From: Promicromonospora iranensis
GTDB taxonomy: Bacteria; Actinomycetota; Actinomycetes; Actinomycetales; Cellulomonadaceae
DNA: 64,000 nucleotides
Assembly: GCF_028994805.1 (NCBI RefSeq)
Contig: NZ_JAJQQP010000006.1
Location: 124,001-188,000, forward strand
Direction: 5' to 3'
The translations under genes and the position numbers were made by a program. Shown one piece after another: positions 1 through 11,294 of this stretch. The first letter of the stretch is position 1, and each line of letters opens with the position of its first letter. The notes beneath the pieces are model-generated. The model was not told where the DNA came from and ran no database searches. It saw only the letters and a list, made by a program, of their open reading frames with translations.

Positions 1-1852
1 GGCGCTGGACGAGGCGAAGGCTGCTCGTGACGAGGCGGCGGCCCGAGAGACCGACGGGACGGCGCACCTGGAGCGTGCCCGGGCCGAGCGGGCGGCGGCC
101 CAGGAACGGTACGACGAGACGCTCGCCCGGCTCGGCGAGGCGGACGCCGCACGCGCAGCGGCCGCCGAGCAGCTCGGCTCGCTCGGCGCGGCCGCTCGTG
201 CGGCCCAGGCGGAGGCGGACCGGCACCGCGCCGCGCTGGAGCAGGCGCAGGCCCGTCGCGCGGAGGACGAGATAGAGCTCGAGGCGCTCGTCGAGCGCAT
301 GACGATCGCCGAGGAGGAGCCCGAGGAGGGCGAGGGCTCGATCGACGACGTGCAGGCCCGGCGTGACGAGGCGGCCGCGGCCGCCACTGCCGCCCGGGCG
401 CGCGAGACAGAGGCTCGGCTGGCGCTGCGGACCGCTGAGGAGCGAGCCCGTGCCGTGTCGGGGCGTGCGCAGGCGCTGGCGGCCGCCGCCGAGCAGGAGC
501 GGGCAGCCCGGGCCCGGGCCGCCGAGCGCGAGGAGCTGCGACGGCGTGACGCCGCGCGCGCGACGCTGGTGCAGCAGGCGGTAGCGGTCGCGCTCGAGGC
601 GATAGCACGGTCGCTGGACCGGGCGGTGGCCGAGAAGGCTGCCGCGGAGGAGGCCCGTGCCGCAGGGTCGGAGCAGCTGGTCGCCGTCCGCGGAACCGTC
701 GAGTCGCTGACCGGTGAGCTGCGCGAGCTCACCGACGTCGCGCACCGGGACGAGGTCGCCCGAGCGCAGCAGGTGCTGCGACTGGAGCAGCTCCAGTCGC
801 GTGCCACCGACGAGCTGGGCATGGACCCGGACGCGCTCATGGAGGAGTTCGGCCCGCACCAGATGGTCCCGGTGTACGAGGGAGACGCGGCGGTCCGCGG
901 GCGCAGGCGCCGGGCGGTGGTGGAGCGCGACGACGAGGGCAACCCCATCCGGTACGAGGGCGACCCCGCGCTGCCGCGCGGCGCCGCGGCGCGTGAGGAC
1001 GCGCTCATCGCACGCACGCGTGCCCTGCACGAGGCGGGCCTTCGGCCCGATGACCCCGCCGCGACCGCGGTGGTCGTCGCGGCCGCCGGCGCCGAGCCGG
1101 AGGAGGGTCCCGTGGAGGGCGAGGCCTCCACCGGCGAGGACCAGAACCCTGGTGAGCCGCAGCCCGACCGGCTGGTCCCGTACGTCCGCGAGGAGCAGGA
1201 GACGCGCCTGGCGAAGGCCGAGCGCGCGCTGTCCCGGATCGGCGCCGTGAACCCGCTGGCGCTGGAGGAGTTCGCGGCGCTCGAGGAGCGGCACCAGTTC
1301 CTGGTGGACCAGCTCGCCGACCTGAAGAAGTCGCGCGAGGACCTCCTGCAGATCGTCGACGACATCGACGAGCGGGTGCAGCAGGTGTTCGCCGAGGCGT
1401 TCCAGGACACGGCGGCGAAGTTCCTCGAGATCTTCCCCCGGCTCTTCCCCGGTGGCGAGGGCAAGCTGACGCTCACCGAGCCGGACAACCTGCTCACCAC
1501 CGGCATCGAGGTCGAGGCGCGCCCGGCCGGCAAGAAGGTCAAGCGGCTGTCGCTGCTGTCGGGCGGTGAGCGTTCGCTGGCCGCGGTGGCGTTCCTCGTG
1601 TCGATCTTCAAGGCTCGCCCCAGCCCGTTCTACATCATGGACGAGGTCGAGGCGGCGCTCGACGACGTCAACCTCGGCCGCCTCATCGAGATCTTCAAGG
1701 AGCTGCAGAAGGACAGCCAGCTCATCGTGATCACGCACCAGAAGCGCACGATGGAGGTGGCGGACGCCCTCTACGGCGTGACGATGCGGGGCGACGGTGT
1801 CACCACCCTGATCAGCCAGCGTATGGGGGACCGCGAGACGGTCACCGCCTGA
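1..1852 (+). CDS. smc: Chromosome segregation protein SMC, C-terminal part (5' end outside window)
   Basis: The frame is open from base 2, so the gene starts before the window; about 616 C-terminal residues are present. The first two thirds are Glu/Ala/Arg-rich heptads, the returning coiled-coil arm. The tail carries the ABC head: signature LSGGERSLAA, then Walker B FYIMDEVEAALDDVNL and the switch His in VITHQKRTME. In the family this C-terminal lobe pairs with the N-terminal Walker A lobe to form the ATPase that, with ScpAB, compacts the chromosome. A 50-residue acidic, low-complexity stretch (about nt 1050-1180) interrupts the coil and looks lineage-specific. It sits upstream of ftsY, the usual actinobacterial order. 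Confidence 0.97.
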   Translation, partial: ALDEAKAARDEAAARETDGTAHLERARAERAAAQERYDETLARLGEADAARAAAAEQLGSLGAAARAAQAEADRHRAALEQAQARRAEDEIELEALVERMTIAEEEPEEGEGSIDDVQARRDEAAAAATAARARETEARLALRTAEERARAVSGRAQALAAAAEQERAARARAAEREELRRRDAARATLVQQAVAVALEAIARSLDRAVAEKAAAEEARAAGSEQLVAVRGTVESLTGELRELTDVAHRDEVARAQQVLRLEQLQSRATDELGMDPDALMEEFGPHQMVPVYEGDAAVRGRRRRAVVERDDEGNPIRYEGDPALPRGAAAREDALIARTRALHEAGLRPDDPAATAVVVAAAGAEPEEGPVEGEASTGEDQNPGEPQPDRLVPYVREEQETRLAKAERALSRIGAVNPLALEEFAALEERHQFLVDQLADLKKSREDLLQIVDDIDERVQQVFAEAFQDTAAKFLEIFPRLFPGGEGKLTLTEPDNLLTTGIEVEARPAGKKVKRLSLLSGGERSLAAVAFLVSIFKARPSPFYIMDEVEAALDDVNLGRLIEIFKELQKDSQLIVITHQKRTMEVADALYGVTMRGDGVTTLISQRMGDRETVTA

Positions 1853-2046
1853 GGCCGGGCCGGCGCCCGCGCCCTACGACCACGCGGGTGTGGGCGTCCG
1901 AGGCGCGTGCCCCGGGTGAATTCTGGCGCCTCCCGGCCGGGAAACTGCGGGTGTGAGGGATTTCTCCTGCTGAAACCGCGCGTGTTGCGCGGCGTGTCGC
2001 GGCGCTCTGCGCGGCAGGACCGGACAAGACACGACACAATAGGGCC

Positions 2047-2586
2047 ATGTGGTGGTCGGTCATTCTGCTCGTGGTGTGTCTGGTACTGGCGGTAGGCGTC
2101 TTCGTCGTTGCCAGCCAGATGGACGCGCCGTCGAACAGGACTGAGGAGTTCTCGTTCCTTCAGTGGTTCCGGTCCGGCATCGCGCATCTTCGTGGTGACA
2201 CCAAGCGGCGCAAGGACGGCCGACGGCGCGGCGCCTCCGCCGTCGCGACGCACGCGGTCGGTGCGCCGTCCGTCTGGGTCGGCAAGCCGCCGGTGATCAA
2301 GCCGGACACCAAGCCGGTGGACATGGGCATGTCCGAGTTCTTCGCCGCGACCATCGAGTCCAAGCCCGGCTACGTCGATGCCGAGGAGCTGACCGACGTG
2401 CTGAACCGGGCGCGCGACCAGGCGCAGAAGACGCTGCACGTGCCGCTCGGTCCGGTGCCGCTCAAGCCCGCCACCGTGGTACCCGGCCAGCTTCGGGCGG
2501 TGCGTCCGGCGCGGACGGTGCGTCCCGTGCGGCCGGTCACGCAGGAGCCGCCCGCGGAGGAAGGCCCGGCCCAGGCCGCGAGCTAG
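2047..2586 (+). CDS. Small membrane-anchored protein between smc and ftsY, function unknown
   Basis: This 179-residue protein begins with one strongly hydrophobic helix (residues 2-22, MWWSVILLVVCLVLAVG...), followed by a basic stretch (KRRKDGRRR, about 56-64), a central region (WVGKPPVIKP, SEFFAATIE) and a Pro/Ala/Arg-rich tail. That fits a bitopic inner-membrane protein with most of its mass on one side. I do not recognise the family. No Shine-Dalgarno is visible; CACAAT at 2035-2040 lies six bases before the ATG, so a leaderless transcript is plausible. Its position between smc and ftsY is the only functional hint. Confidence 0.75.
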   Translation: MWWSVILLVVCLVLAVGVFVVASQMDAPSNRTEEFSFLQWFRSGIAHLRGDTKRRKDGRRRGASAVATHAVGAPSVWVGKPPVIKPDTKPVDMGMSEFFAATIESKPGYVDAEELTDVLNRARDQAQKTLHVPLGPVPLKPATVVPGQLRAVRPARTVRPVRPVTQEPPAEEGPAQAAS

Positions 2587-2637
2587 TTCTGAGCCGAGTG
2601 CCCGCACCGCCGTCCGCGGGATGGAAGAATCTGGGGC

Positions 2638-3813
2638 GTGAACGAGCTTCCCTGGATCGAGATCATCTCTGCCGTCGTCGTCCTCGCGGGTGGCGGCGGT
2701 GTCGCCGGCCTCCTCGTGGCCCGACGCCGGAGGCGCACCCAGGACCAGGGTGGCGGCCAGGCGACGGTCGAGCGCGAGCCGACGACGCGGCCGGAGGCCG
2801 CACCGGAGGCGACGGTCGAGCCCGGACCGACCACCGAACCGGTCGAGACCCGCGCGCCGACCGTCGAGACCCCCGCTCCCACCGCCGGCCGTCTGGTGCG
2901 GCTGCGTGACCGCCTCGCGCGCTCCGGCTCCCCGCTGGGGGCCCGGCTGTTGTCCGTCCTGTCCCGTGACTCGCTCACCGAGGACGACTGGGACGAGATC
3001 GAGGAGGAGCTGCTCCTCGCGGACGTCGGAGCCGGTCCCACCACCGAGCTGCTGGAGGCGCTGCGCACCAAGGTGCGCGTGCTGGGCGTGCGCGAGCCCG
3101 CCGCGGTGCGCGACCTGCTGCGCTCCGAGCTCGTGGCACTCCTGGACCCGGCGCTGGACCGCACGCTGAGGACCGAGCCGACCACCGCGGAGGACGGCAC
3201 CCACCTGCCCGCCGTGACGCTCGTGGTGGGCGTGAACGGCACGGGCAAGACGACGACGGTCGGCAAGCTCGCCCGGGTGCTGGTGGCGGACGGCCGCAGC
3301 GTCGTCCTGGGTGCCGCCGACACCTTCCGTGCCGCCGCGGCGGACCAGCTCACGACGTGGGGCAACCGCGTGGGCGTGCCGACGGTGCGGTCCGACCGCG
3401 AGGGCGCCGACCCTGCGTCGGTGGCGTTCGAGGCGGTCGCGCGCGGGCGCGACGAGAAGATCGACGTGGTGCTCGTGGACACCGCGGGGCGCCTGCAGAA
3501 CAAGGCGGGCCTCATGGACGAGCTCGGCAAGATCGTGCGGGTCTCGAGCAAGGTCGCCGCGCCCAGCGAGGTGCTGCTGGTGCTGGACGCGACCACCGGG
3601 CAGAACGGCCTCTCGCAGGCGCGCGTCTTCGCGGAGGTCGCCGGTGTCACGGGCATCGTGCTGACCAAGCTGGACGGGACCGCCAAGGGCGGCATCGTGG
3701 TGCAGGTGCAGCGCGAGCTCGGGGTGCCGGTCAAGCTGATCGGTCTCGGCGAGGGGCCCGACGACCTGGCGCCGTTCGACGTCGACGAGTTCGTGGACGG
3801 AATTCTCGGCTGA
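2638..3813 (+). CDS. ftsY: Signal recognition particle receptor FtsY
   Basis: A 391-residue SRP receptor GTPase. It has an N-terminal membrane helix (residues 9-27), typical of actinobacterial FtsY, then an acidic/Pro-rich linker and the NG domain. The GTPase motifs are GVNGTGKTTT (about 198), AADTFRAAA, DTAGRLQNK and TKLDGTAKGG, and the protein ends in the usual FDVDEFVDG. It docks Ffh-ribosome complexes at the membrane. The start is the GTG at 2638; an AGAAT -10-like word lies just before it, and no clear ribosome-binding site is seen. Its partner ffh lies 3.7 kb downstream, with the nitrogen module between them. Confidence 0.97.
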   Translation: MNELPWIEIISAVVVLAGGGGVAGLLVARRRRRTQDQGGGQATVEREPTTRPEAAPEATVEPGPTTEPVETRAPTVETPAPTAGRLVRLRDRLARSGSPLGARLLSVLSRDSLTEDDWDEIEEELLLADVGAGPTTELLEALRTKVRVLGVREPAAVRDLLRSELVALLDPALDRTLRTEPTTAEDGTHLPAVTLVVGVNGTGKTTTVGKLARVLVADGRSVVLGAADTFRAAAADQLTTWGNRVGVPTVRSDREGADPASVAFEAVARGRDEKIDVVLVDTAGRLQNKAGLMDELGKIVRVSSKVAAPSEVLLVLDATTGQNGLSQARVFAEVAGVTGIVLTKLDGTAKGGIVVQVQRELGVPVKLIGLGEGPDDLAPFDVDEFVDGILG

Positions 3814-3986
3814 GAGCGGGTTCTTTTCGCCCGGTGACCCCACCCTGGTCCCGGTGTGAAACGAGACGTTAACCCTCCTCCGGTCTGCTTCACGTTCCCG
3901 TAACGCCAGGGTGTGCCCGGTGAAACGGTCCTTCGCGACTGTGTTGCGAGCCCAGCACTCCGAGCTGGGCAAGAGAGGATCGTCAT

Positions 3987-5631
<1,645 letters not shown>

Positions 5632-5651
5632 CCGGGAGCGATCTACGACGC

Positions 5652-7469
5652 ATGACAGGTGACCCGGTGTCCGAGGACGCCAGGGAGCAGGCGCAGGCCC
5701 CTCACCCCGTGGACGGGGTGAGGGGCCTGCGCGAGCAGCTCCTCACGATCGCCGCGGACCTCACCGGCCCTGGTCGGTCGGGCCAGGCCAGGCGGTCCGC
5801 CGTCGGGCAGCGGGTCACGGACCTCCTCGGCGGGCTGTTCGCCGAGGCGACCAGGGACGTGGTGCCGACCGGTATCGCCCTGGCGGCGGTCGGCAGCCTC
5901 GCCCGCGACGAGCTCGGGCCGCTGAGCGACCTCGACCTCGTGCTGGTGCACGACGGACGCACGCACGGCGCCGAGGAGCTCCAGCGGGTGGCCGAGCGGC
6001 TCTGGTACCCGCTGTGGGACTCCGGGGTGGACCTCGACCACGCGGTGCGGTCGCTGAACCAGTGCCGCCAGGTGGCGGCCAGCGACCTTCCGGCGGTGAT
6101 CGGCTGGCTCAGCGTGCGTGCCGTCGCGGGTGATCCCGCCGTCGTGCACCGGGCGGCGTCGGTGGTGCTGAAGGACTGGCGCGCCGCGGCCCGCCGTCGG
6201 ATGCCCGAGCTCATCTCCTCCGCGCGCGAGCGCGCGCAGCGCGCCGGAGAGCTCGCGTACCTCATCGAGCCGGACCTCAAGGAGGCGCGCGGCGGTATCC
6301 GGGACGCGGTGCTGCTGTCCGCGCTGGCCGCGACCTGGCTCACCGACCGCCCGCACGGTGCGGTGGACGCCGCCGCCACCCACCTGCTCGACGTGCGCGA
6401 CGCCCTGCAGGTCGTCACCCGACGGCGGACCAGCCGCCTGCTCCTCGCGGACCTGGAAGAGGTGGCGGAGCACACGGGCTACGACGACGGGGACGACCTG
6501 CTGGCCGGGCTGGCCGAGTCGGGACGGACCATCTCGTACGCGCTCGACATGACGATCCGTCGGGCCCGTCAGGCACTGACACGTCCCGTGGGCGTCGGCA
6601 AGCCGCTCATGGTGCGCGGCCGGCGCACACCGCCGCGGTTGCGGGTCGTGGGGGAGGGCCTGGTGGAGCACGACGGCGAGCTGGTGCTGGCCGTGGGCGC
6701 CCAGCCGGCGTCGGACCCGCTCCTGCCCCTGCGGGCGGCCGCGACGGCGGCCCGGACCGGGCTCGTGCTCTCGCCCGTGACGATCGGAAGCCTCGAGCAG
6801 TGTCCGCCGCTGCCCGAGCCGTGGCCGCCGCCCGCACGCAAGAGCCTGCTCTCCCTGCTGGCCGCCGGGCAGGCACAGGTACCGGTGTGGGAGGCGCTCG
6901 ACCTCGCGGGGGTCGTCACCACGTGGATCCCCGAGTGGGCGGACGTGCGCAACCGGCCACAGCGAGCGGCGATCCACCGGCACACGGTGGACCGGCATCT
7001 CGTGGAGACGGCGGCCGAGGCCGCCCGGCTGCGTCGTGGGCTGCCCGGCGCGCCGACGGGATCCGGACAGCGCACCGGCGCGGCTCCTGGTGACCTCCTC
7101 CTGCTCTCCGCGCTGCTGCACGACATCGGCAAGGTCCGCGGCGCCCCGGACCACTCGGTGGAGGGGGCCCGGAGGGTCCCGCGGATCCTGGGCCGCGCGG
7201 GCTTCGCGCGCCCGGTGGTCGACGACGTCGCGCGGCTCGTGCGCCACCACCTCACGCTCGCGGACCTGGCCGTACGGGCCGATCCCGACGACCCGGAGAC
7301 GGTGACCGCCCTGCTCGCTGCGGTGGACCACCGCAGCGACCTGCTCCATGTCCTGCGCGCCCTGACCGAGGCGGACACGACGTCCCTCGGGCCGAAGGCG
7401 TGGACGGGCTGGCGCGCGCAGCTCGTGAACGGGCTCGCCGAGCGAGGGCTCGCGCGGCTGTCCGGATGA
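5652..7469 (+). CDS. glnD: PII uridylyl/adenylyltransferase GlnD lacking the C-terminal ACT domains
   Basis: A 605-residue GlnD homologue. The nucleotidyltransferase domain is intact: [21 protein letters not shown] (about residues 77-98) has the G-S and D-x-D signature. The linker [17 protein letters not shown] is typical. The HD phosphohydrolase domain is also intact ([10 protein letters not shown] about 492, [15 protein letters not shown]). The protein then stops where GlnD usually continues into two ACT domains that sense glutamine, so it is about 150-200 residues shorter than most family members. The start is uncertain: ATG 5652 has only a weak ribosome-binding site, while GTG 5718 in the same frame lies inside the right arm of a perfect palindrome (5691-5732). 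It modifies Tyr51 of the neighbouring PII. Confidence 0.9.
   Translation: MTGDPVSEDAREQAQAPHPVDGVRGLREQLLTIAADLTGPGRSGQARRSAVGQRVTDLLGGLFAEATRDVVPTGIALAAVGSLARDELGPLSDLDLVLVHDGRTHGAEELQRVAERLWYPLWDSGVDLDHAVRSLNQCRQVAASDLPAVIGWLSVRAVAGDPAVVHRAASVVLKDWRAAARRRMPELISSARERAQRAGELAYLIEPDLKEARGGIRDAVLLSALAATWLTDRPHGAVDAAATHLLDVRDALQVVTRRRTSRLLLADLEEVAEHTGYDDGDDLLAGLAESGRTISYALDMTIRRARQALTRPVGVGKPLMVRGRRTPPRLRVVGEGLVEHDGELVLAVGAQPASDPLLPLRAAATAARTGLVLSPVTIGSLEQCPPLPEPWPPPARKSLLSLLAAGQAQVPVWEALDLAGVVTTWIPEWADVRNRPQRAAIHRHTVDRHLVETAAEAARLRRGLPGAPTGSGQRTGAAPGDLLLLSALLHDIGKVRGAPDHSVEGARRVPRILGRAGFARPVVDDVARLVRHHLTLADLAVRADPDDPETVTALLAAVDHRSDLLHVLRALTEADTTSLGPKAWTGWRAQLVNGLAERGLARLSG
5691..5732. repeat. 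Perfect 20-bp inverted repeat in the 5' end of glnD
   Basis: Bases 5691-5710 are exactly the reverse complement of 5713-5732, with only GG between them. In RNA this would be a 20-bp G+C-rich stem, too tight to be accidental. It overlaps codons 14-27 of the longest glnD frame. It may be an attenuator or terminator between glnB and glnD that limits the amount of GlnD, in which case glnD would start within or after it. Confidence 0.9.
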
Positions 7470-7491
7470 ACGCGACGTGACGGGTCTCGAT

Positions 7492-7497
7492 TAGGCT
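7492..7497 (+). promoter_or_regulatory. Candidate -10 box for a leaderless ffh transcript
   Basis: TAGGCT lies exactly six bases before the GTG at 7504, where transcription would be expected to begin. There is no Shine-Dalgarno. No good -35 is seen. The same word and geometry recur before other genes in the window (rseP, proS). Confidence 0.45.
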
Positions 7498-7503
7498 GTG
7501 TCC

Positions 7504-9141
7504 GTGTTCAATTCCCTGTCCGACCGGCTTACCTCGACGTTCAAGAACCTGCGCACGCGGGGCCGTCTCTCCGAGGCGGACATCGACGCGACCGTGCGGG
7601 AGATCCGCCGCGCCCTCCTCGATGCCGACGTCGCGGTCCCCGTGGTGCGCGAGTTCACCGGGGCGGTGCGCGAGCGCGCGCTCTCGTCCGAGGTCTCCGG
7701 TGCGCTGAACCCGGCCCAGCAGGTCGTCAAGATCGTCAACGAGGAGCTCGTCGGCATCCTCGGCGGGGCCACGCGCCCGCTCACGCTGGCCAAGACGCCG
7801 CCCACCGTGATCATGCTGGCAGGTCTGCAGGGTGCCGGTAAGACCACGCTGGCGGGCAAGCTCGCCCACGCGCTGAAGGGGCAGGGACACACGCCGGTGC
7901 TGGTCGCCGCCGACCTGCAGCGCCCGAACGCCGTGACCCAGCTGTCGGTCGTGGCCGAGCGCGCCGGCGTGCCGGTGTTCGCGCCGCACCCCGGCAACAC
8001 GTCGGAGGCCGACGACCCGGCAGCGGACGCGCCCCTGATCGGCGACCCGGTCGGCGTCGCCCGGGACGGCGTGGCCTACGCCAAGGAGCGCCAGCACGAC
8101 GTCGTGATCGTCGACACCGCCGGCCGCCTCGGCATCGACGAGGTGCTGATGCAGCAGGCCTCGGACATCCGCGCCGCGGTGAACCCGGACGAGGTCCTGT
8201 TCGTCATCGACGCGATGATCGGCCAGGACGCGGTGAACACCGCCAAGGCCTTCGCCGACGGCGTCGACTTCACCGGCGTGGTGCTCTCGAAGCTGGACGG
8301 TGACGCCCGCGGTGGTGCCGCGCTGTCGGTCGCCAAGGTGACCGGCCGGCCGATCATGTTCGCGTCCACGGGCGAGAAGCTGACCGACTTCGAGGTCTTC
8401 CACCCCGACCGCATGGCGAGCCGCATCCTCGACATGGGTGACGTGCTCACCCTCATCGAGCAGGCCGAGAAGGTGTTCGACGCCGGCGAGGCCGAGAAGA
8501 TGGCGGCCAAGGTCGCCAGCGGCCAGGACTTCACGCTCGCGGACTTCCTGGTGCAGATGCAGCAGCTGAAGAACATGGGCTCGATGAAGAAGATGCTCGG
8601 CATGCTGCCGGGCATGGCCCAGATGCGCGAGCAGCTCGACCAGTTCGACGAGCGCGAGGTGGGCCGCATCGAGGCGATCATCCACTCGATGACGCCCGCC
8701 GAGCGCGAGAACCCGAAGATCATCAACGGCTCGCGCCGCGCCCGGATCGCCAAGGGCTCCGGCACCACGACGACGGCTATCAACCAGCTCCTGGAGCGGT
8801 TCGAGAACGCCCAGAAGATGATGCGGCAGATGTCCAAGGGCGGCGGCATGGGACCCGGCGGGATGCCCGGGATGCCGGGCGGCCCCGGCATGGGCATGGG
8901 CAAGAAGTCGCGCGGCAAGACACCGCCGCCGAAGAAGGGCAAGAAGGGCAAGTCCGGGAACCCGGCCAAGCGCGCCCAGCAGGAGAAGGAAGCCATGGAG
9001 CGCGCGCTCGGCGGCGGTCCCGCGAGCGCACCGTCGGCCCCCGCCGGATCCTCCTTCGGCGTCGCACCGAAGAAGGACGAGGCGCCCGACCTGAGCACGA
9101 TCGAGCTGCCGCCGGGCCTGGAGAAGTTCCTGGGCCGGTGA
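7504..9141 (+). CDS. ffh: Signal recognition particle protein Ffh
   Basis: A 545-residue SRP54 GTPase. Order: N domain (FNSLSDRLTSTFKNL), G domain with GLQGAGKTTLAGKL (about 106), AADLQRPNAV, DTAGRLGIDE and SKLDGDARGG, then the Met-rich M domain (LVQMQQLKNMGSMKKMLGML, with SGSGxxxxxIN-like GSGTTTTAINQLL) and a Gly/Met/Lys-rich tail. It binds 4.5S RNA and signal peptides of nascent chains. A roughly 15-residue insert (NTSEADDPAADAPL) follows the APHPG motif in the G domain. GTG 7504 is preferred over GTG 7498 because it matches the family start (FNSLSDRL) and the -10 spacing; both are in frame. Confidence 0.96.
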   Translation: MFNSLSDRLTSTFKNLRTRGRLSEADIDATVREIRRALLDADVAVPVVREFTGAVRERALSSEVSGALNPAQQVVKIVNEELVGILGGATRPLTLAKTPPTVIMLAGLQGAGKTTLAGKLAHALKGQGHTPVLVAADLQRPNAVTQLSVVAERAGVPVFAPHPGNTSEADDPAADAPLIGDPVGVARDGVAYAKERQHDVVIVDTAGRLGIDEVLMQQASDIRAAVNPDEVLFVIDAMIGQDAVNTAKAFADGVDFTGVVLSKLDGDARGGAALSVAKVTGRPIMFASTGEKLTDFEVFHPDRMASRILDMGDVLTLIEQAEKVFDAGEAEKMAAKVASGQDFTLADFLVQMQQLKNMGSMKKMLGMLPGMAQMREQLDQFDEREVGRIEAIIHSMTPAERENPKIINGSRRARIAKGSGTTTTAINQLLERFENAQKMMRQMSKGGGMGPGGMPGMPGGPGMGMGKKSRGKTPPPKKGKKGKSGNPAKRAQQEKEAMERALGGGPASAPSAPAGSSFGVAPKKDEAPDLSTIELPPGLEKFLGR

Positions 9142-9275
9142 CGGCGGCCGGTAGTTCCGGCGGGTGACCCGCGCGGGCGGGTTCCGCGGGTGGTCCCCGA
9201 CGGGCGCGGTGGGCCGGCGGTGGTGCGGGAGCAGGGCTTTTCCACTGTGTGAGTCGGGGAGAACGAAGGAGCCGG

Positions 9276-10400
9276 ATGTCTGCGCTGGAAGGTCCGACCG
9301 CGACGATCCGCGGACGCATCCTGCTGGGTGACGACCGCGAGGCCGAGGAGATCTGGGTTCGCGGGGGCCGTGTCAGCCTGACGCGCCCGTCGGCGCAGGG
9401 CACCAACATGCAGGTCCTGGAGGGCTGGGCGGTGCCCGGCCTGGTGGACGTGCACTGCCACATCGGGCTCGCCGCCGACGGCGCCGTGCCGGTGGAGGAG
9501 GCCGAGAAGCAGGCGGTGGCCGACCGCGACGCGGGAGTGCTGCTGATCCGTGACGCGGGCTCGCCGCTGGACACCGCCTGGGTGCACGACCGGGGCGACC
9601 TACCGCACCTGCTCCGCTCCGGCATGCACCTGGCGCTGCCCAAGCGCTACCTGCGCAACTACGGCCTCGAGCTGGAGTCCCCGGACCTGCTTCCCGAGGC
9701 CGTGCGCACGCAGGCCCGCCGCGGCGACGGCTGGGTCAAGCTCGTGGGCGACTGGATCGACCGCACGCTCGGGGCCGACGGCGACCTGCGCCCGCTGTGG
9801 CCGGAGGACGTGCTCACGGAGGCGGTCGCCGTCGCGCACGCCGAGGCGGCGCGGGTCACGGTGCACGCCTTCGCCACGGAGACCATCGACGGGCTGCTGG
9901 CCGCCGGGGTGGACTGCATCGAGCACGGCACCGGCATGACCGCCGAGCACATGGCGGTGGCCGCCGAGCGCGGGATCGCCGTCACGCCCACCCTGCTGCA
10001 GGTCGGCCAGTTCGACAGCATCGCGGCGCAGGCCGACGGCAAGTACCCCGTGTACGCGGCGCGGATGCGCGCCATGTACACGAACCGTTACCAGCAGGTC
10101 CGCGACCTGCACGAGGCGGGCGTGCGGCTGCTGGTCGGCACCGACGCCGGCGGGACCATCGCGCACGGGCGGATCGCCGACGAGTGCGCCGAGCTGGTGG
10201 CGGCGGGCATCCCGGCGGCCGAGGTCGTGGCGATGGCGTCCTGGCGGGCCCGTGACTACCTGGGCTTCGGCGCGGTCGTCGAGGGTTCCAGCGCGGATCT
10301 CGTGGTGTACCCGGCGGACCCGCGCGAGGACATCGAGGTGCTGCGGCACCCCACGGCAGTGGTGCTGCGCGGCGTCGTCTACCCGACCGCGCGCGTGTGA
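9276..10400 (+). CDS. Amidohydrolase family protein (imidazolonepropionase-like)
   Basis: A 374-residue metal-dependent hydrolase with the amidohydrolase TIM-barrel hallmarks in order: [11 protein letters not shown] (metal-binding HxH), WVKLVGDW (the Lys that can be carbamylated), [17 protein letters not shown] and [10 protein letters not shown] (the catalytic Asp). The end ([22 protein letters not shown]) is the usual composite beta-sandwich return. The substrate cannot be told from sequence; no hut genes are nearby. The ATG is placed by GAAGGAG six bases upstream. It stands alone between ffh and rpsP. Confidence 0.9.
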   Translation: MSALEGPTATIRGRILLGDDREAEEIWVRGGRVSLTRPSAQGTNMQVLEGWAVPGLVDVHCHIGLAADGAVPVEEAEKQAVADRDAGVLLIRDAGSPLDTAWVHDRGDLPHLLRSGMHLALPKRYLRNYGLELESPDLLPEAVRTQARRGDGWVKLVGDWIDRTLGADGDLRPLWPEDVLTEAVAVAHAEAARVTVHAFATETIDGLLAAGVDCIEHGTGMTAEHMAVAAERGIAVTPTLLQVGQFDSIAAQADGKYPVYAARMRAMYTNRYQQVRDLHEAGVRLLVGTDAGGTIAHGRIADECAELVAAGIPAAEVVAMASWRARDYLGFGAVVEGSSADLVVYPADPREDIEVLRHPTAVVLRGVVYPTARV

Positions 10401-10411
10401 CGCAGACGCGG

Positions 10412-10441
10412 TTGGTGGGCGCCCCCGCGGTCTGGCACAAT
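10412..10441 (+). promoter_or_regulatory. Candidate promoter for rpsP
   Basis: TTGGTG at 10412-10417 and CACAAT at 10436-10441 are separated by 18 bases, followed by a leader of about 120 bases up to the rpsP start. It is the best vegetative-type match in this gap. Confidence 0.45.
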
Positions 10442-10566
10442 ATGCAGGTACTCGGCGTGCCCGGGCCCCTCTCACCCGGCCAGGCTGCGTCTCGGTCCCA
10501 CCCACTGCTTCACCCCACGTCGCGGTGCTCGGGACCACCCCATCAGAAACCAGGAGAGACCACTTC

Positions 10567-10992
10567 GTGGCTGTCAAGATTCGTCTCAAGCGCCTCGGCA
10601 AGATCCGGGCCCCGTACTACCGTGTCGTCGTCATGGACTCGCGCGTCAAGCGCGACGGCCGTGCGATCGAGGAGATCGGCAAGTACCACCCGACCGAGGA
10701 GCCGTCGCTCATCGAGATCAAGTCGGAGCGCGCACAGTACTGGCTCGGTGTCGGCGCACAGCCGACCGAGCAGGTCGCCGCACTGCTCAAGGTGACCGGT
10801 GACTGGCAGAAGTTCAAGGGCCTGCCGGGTGCCGAGGGCACGCTGCGGGTCAAGGGCGAGAAGGCCGACGCGACTGCCGCGATCGAGGCCGTCAACGCCG
10901 ACGCCGAGAAGGCCAAGGCCAAGGCTGCCGAGAAGGCTGCCGCCGCCAAGGCCGAGGCTCCGGCTGCGCCGGCCGAGGGCGACGAGGCCTGA
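10567..10992 (+). CDS. rpsP: 30S ribosomal protein S16
   Basis: A 141-residue S16 beginning [20 protein letters not shown], with the conserved [18 protein letters not shown]. The core ends near residue 85. The rest is an Ala/Lys/Glu-rich tail ([21 protein letters not shown]) common in actinobacterial S16 and probably disordered. It assembles the body of the small subunit. The GTG start follows CAGGAGAG. Its stop overlaps the khpA start by one base. Confidence 0.98.
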   Translation: MAVKIRLKRLGKIRAPYYRVVVMDSRVKRDGRAIEEIGKYHPTEEPSLIEIKSERAQYWLGVGAQPTEQVAALLKVTGDWQKFKGLPGAEGTLRVKGEKADATAAIEAVNADAEKAKAKAAEKAAAAKAEAPAAPAEGDEA

Positions 10993-11231
10993 TGCTCTCG
11001 GAGGCCCTCGAGCACTTGGTGCGCGGCATCGTGGACAATCCGGACGACGTTCGCGTCTCCGCGAAGACGCTGCGCCGTGGTGACCTGCTCGAGGTCCGCG
11101 TGCACCCTGACGACCTCGGCCGAGTCATCGGCCGGGGCGGTCGCACGGCTCGCGCGCTGCGCACCGTGATCGGTGCGCTCGCCGCGGAGGGCCCGGTGCG
11201 GGTCGACGTCGTGGACGTCGACCGGCGCTGA
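10992..11231 (+). CDS. khpA: KH-domain RNA-binding protein KhpA
   Basis: A 79-residue single KH domain. The GxxG loop is in GRVIGRGGRTARALRTVI, and it starts [20 protein letters not shown] as the KhpA/YlqC family does. It binds RNA and in other Gram-positives works with KhpB/EloR or in ribosome assembly. The start ATG shares its A with the TGA of rpsP, so the two are translationally coupled. Confidence 0.95.
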   Translation: MLSEALEHLVRGIVDNPDDVRVSAKTLRRGDLLEVRVHPDDLGRVIGRGGRTARALRTVIGALAAEGPVRVDVVDVDRR

Positions 11232-11253
11232 GCGTTCGCCTGCTCTGCACGAC

Positions 11254-11294
11254 GACGAGGCCCGGTCCGAACGTGGACCGGGCCTTGCTCGTCC
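11254..11294 (+). terminator. Intrinsic-type hairpin after khpA
   Basis: AGGCCCGGTCC at 11258-11268 pairs perfectly with 11275-11285 around a six-base loop; the flanks GACGAG/CTCGTC extend the stem past a small bulge. No T-run follows, as is common at this G+C content. It would separate rpsP-khpA from rimM. Confidence 0.7.
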
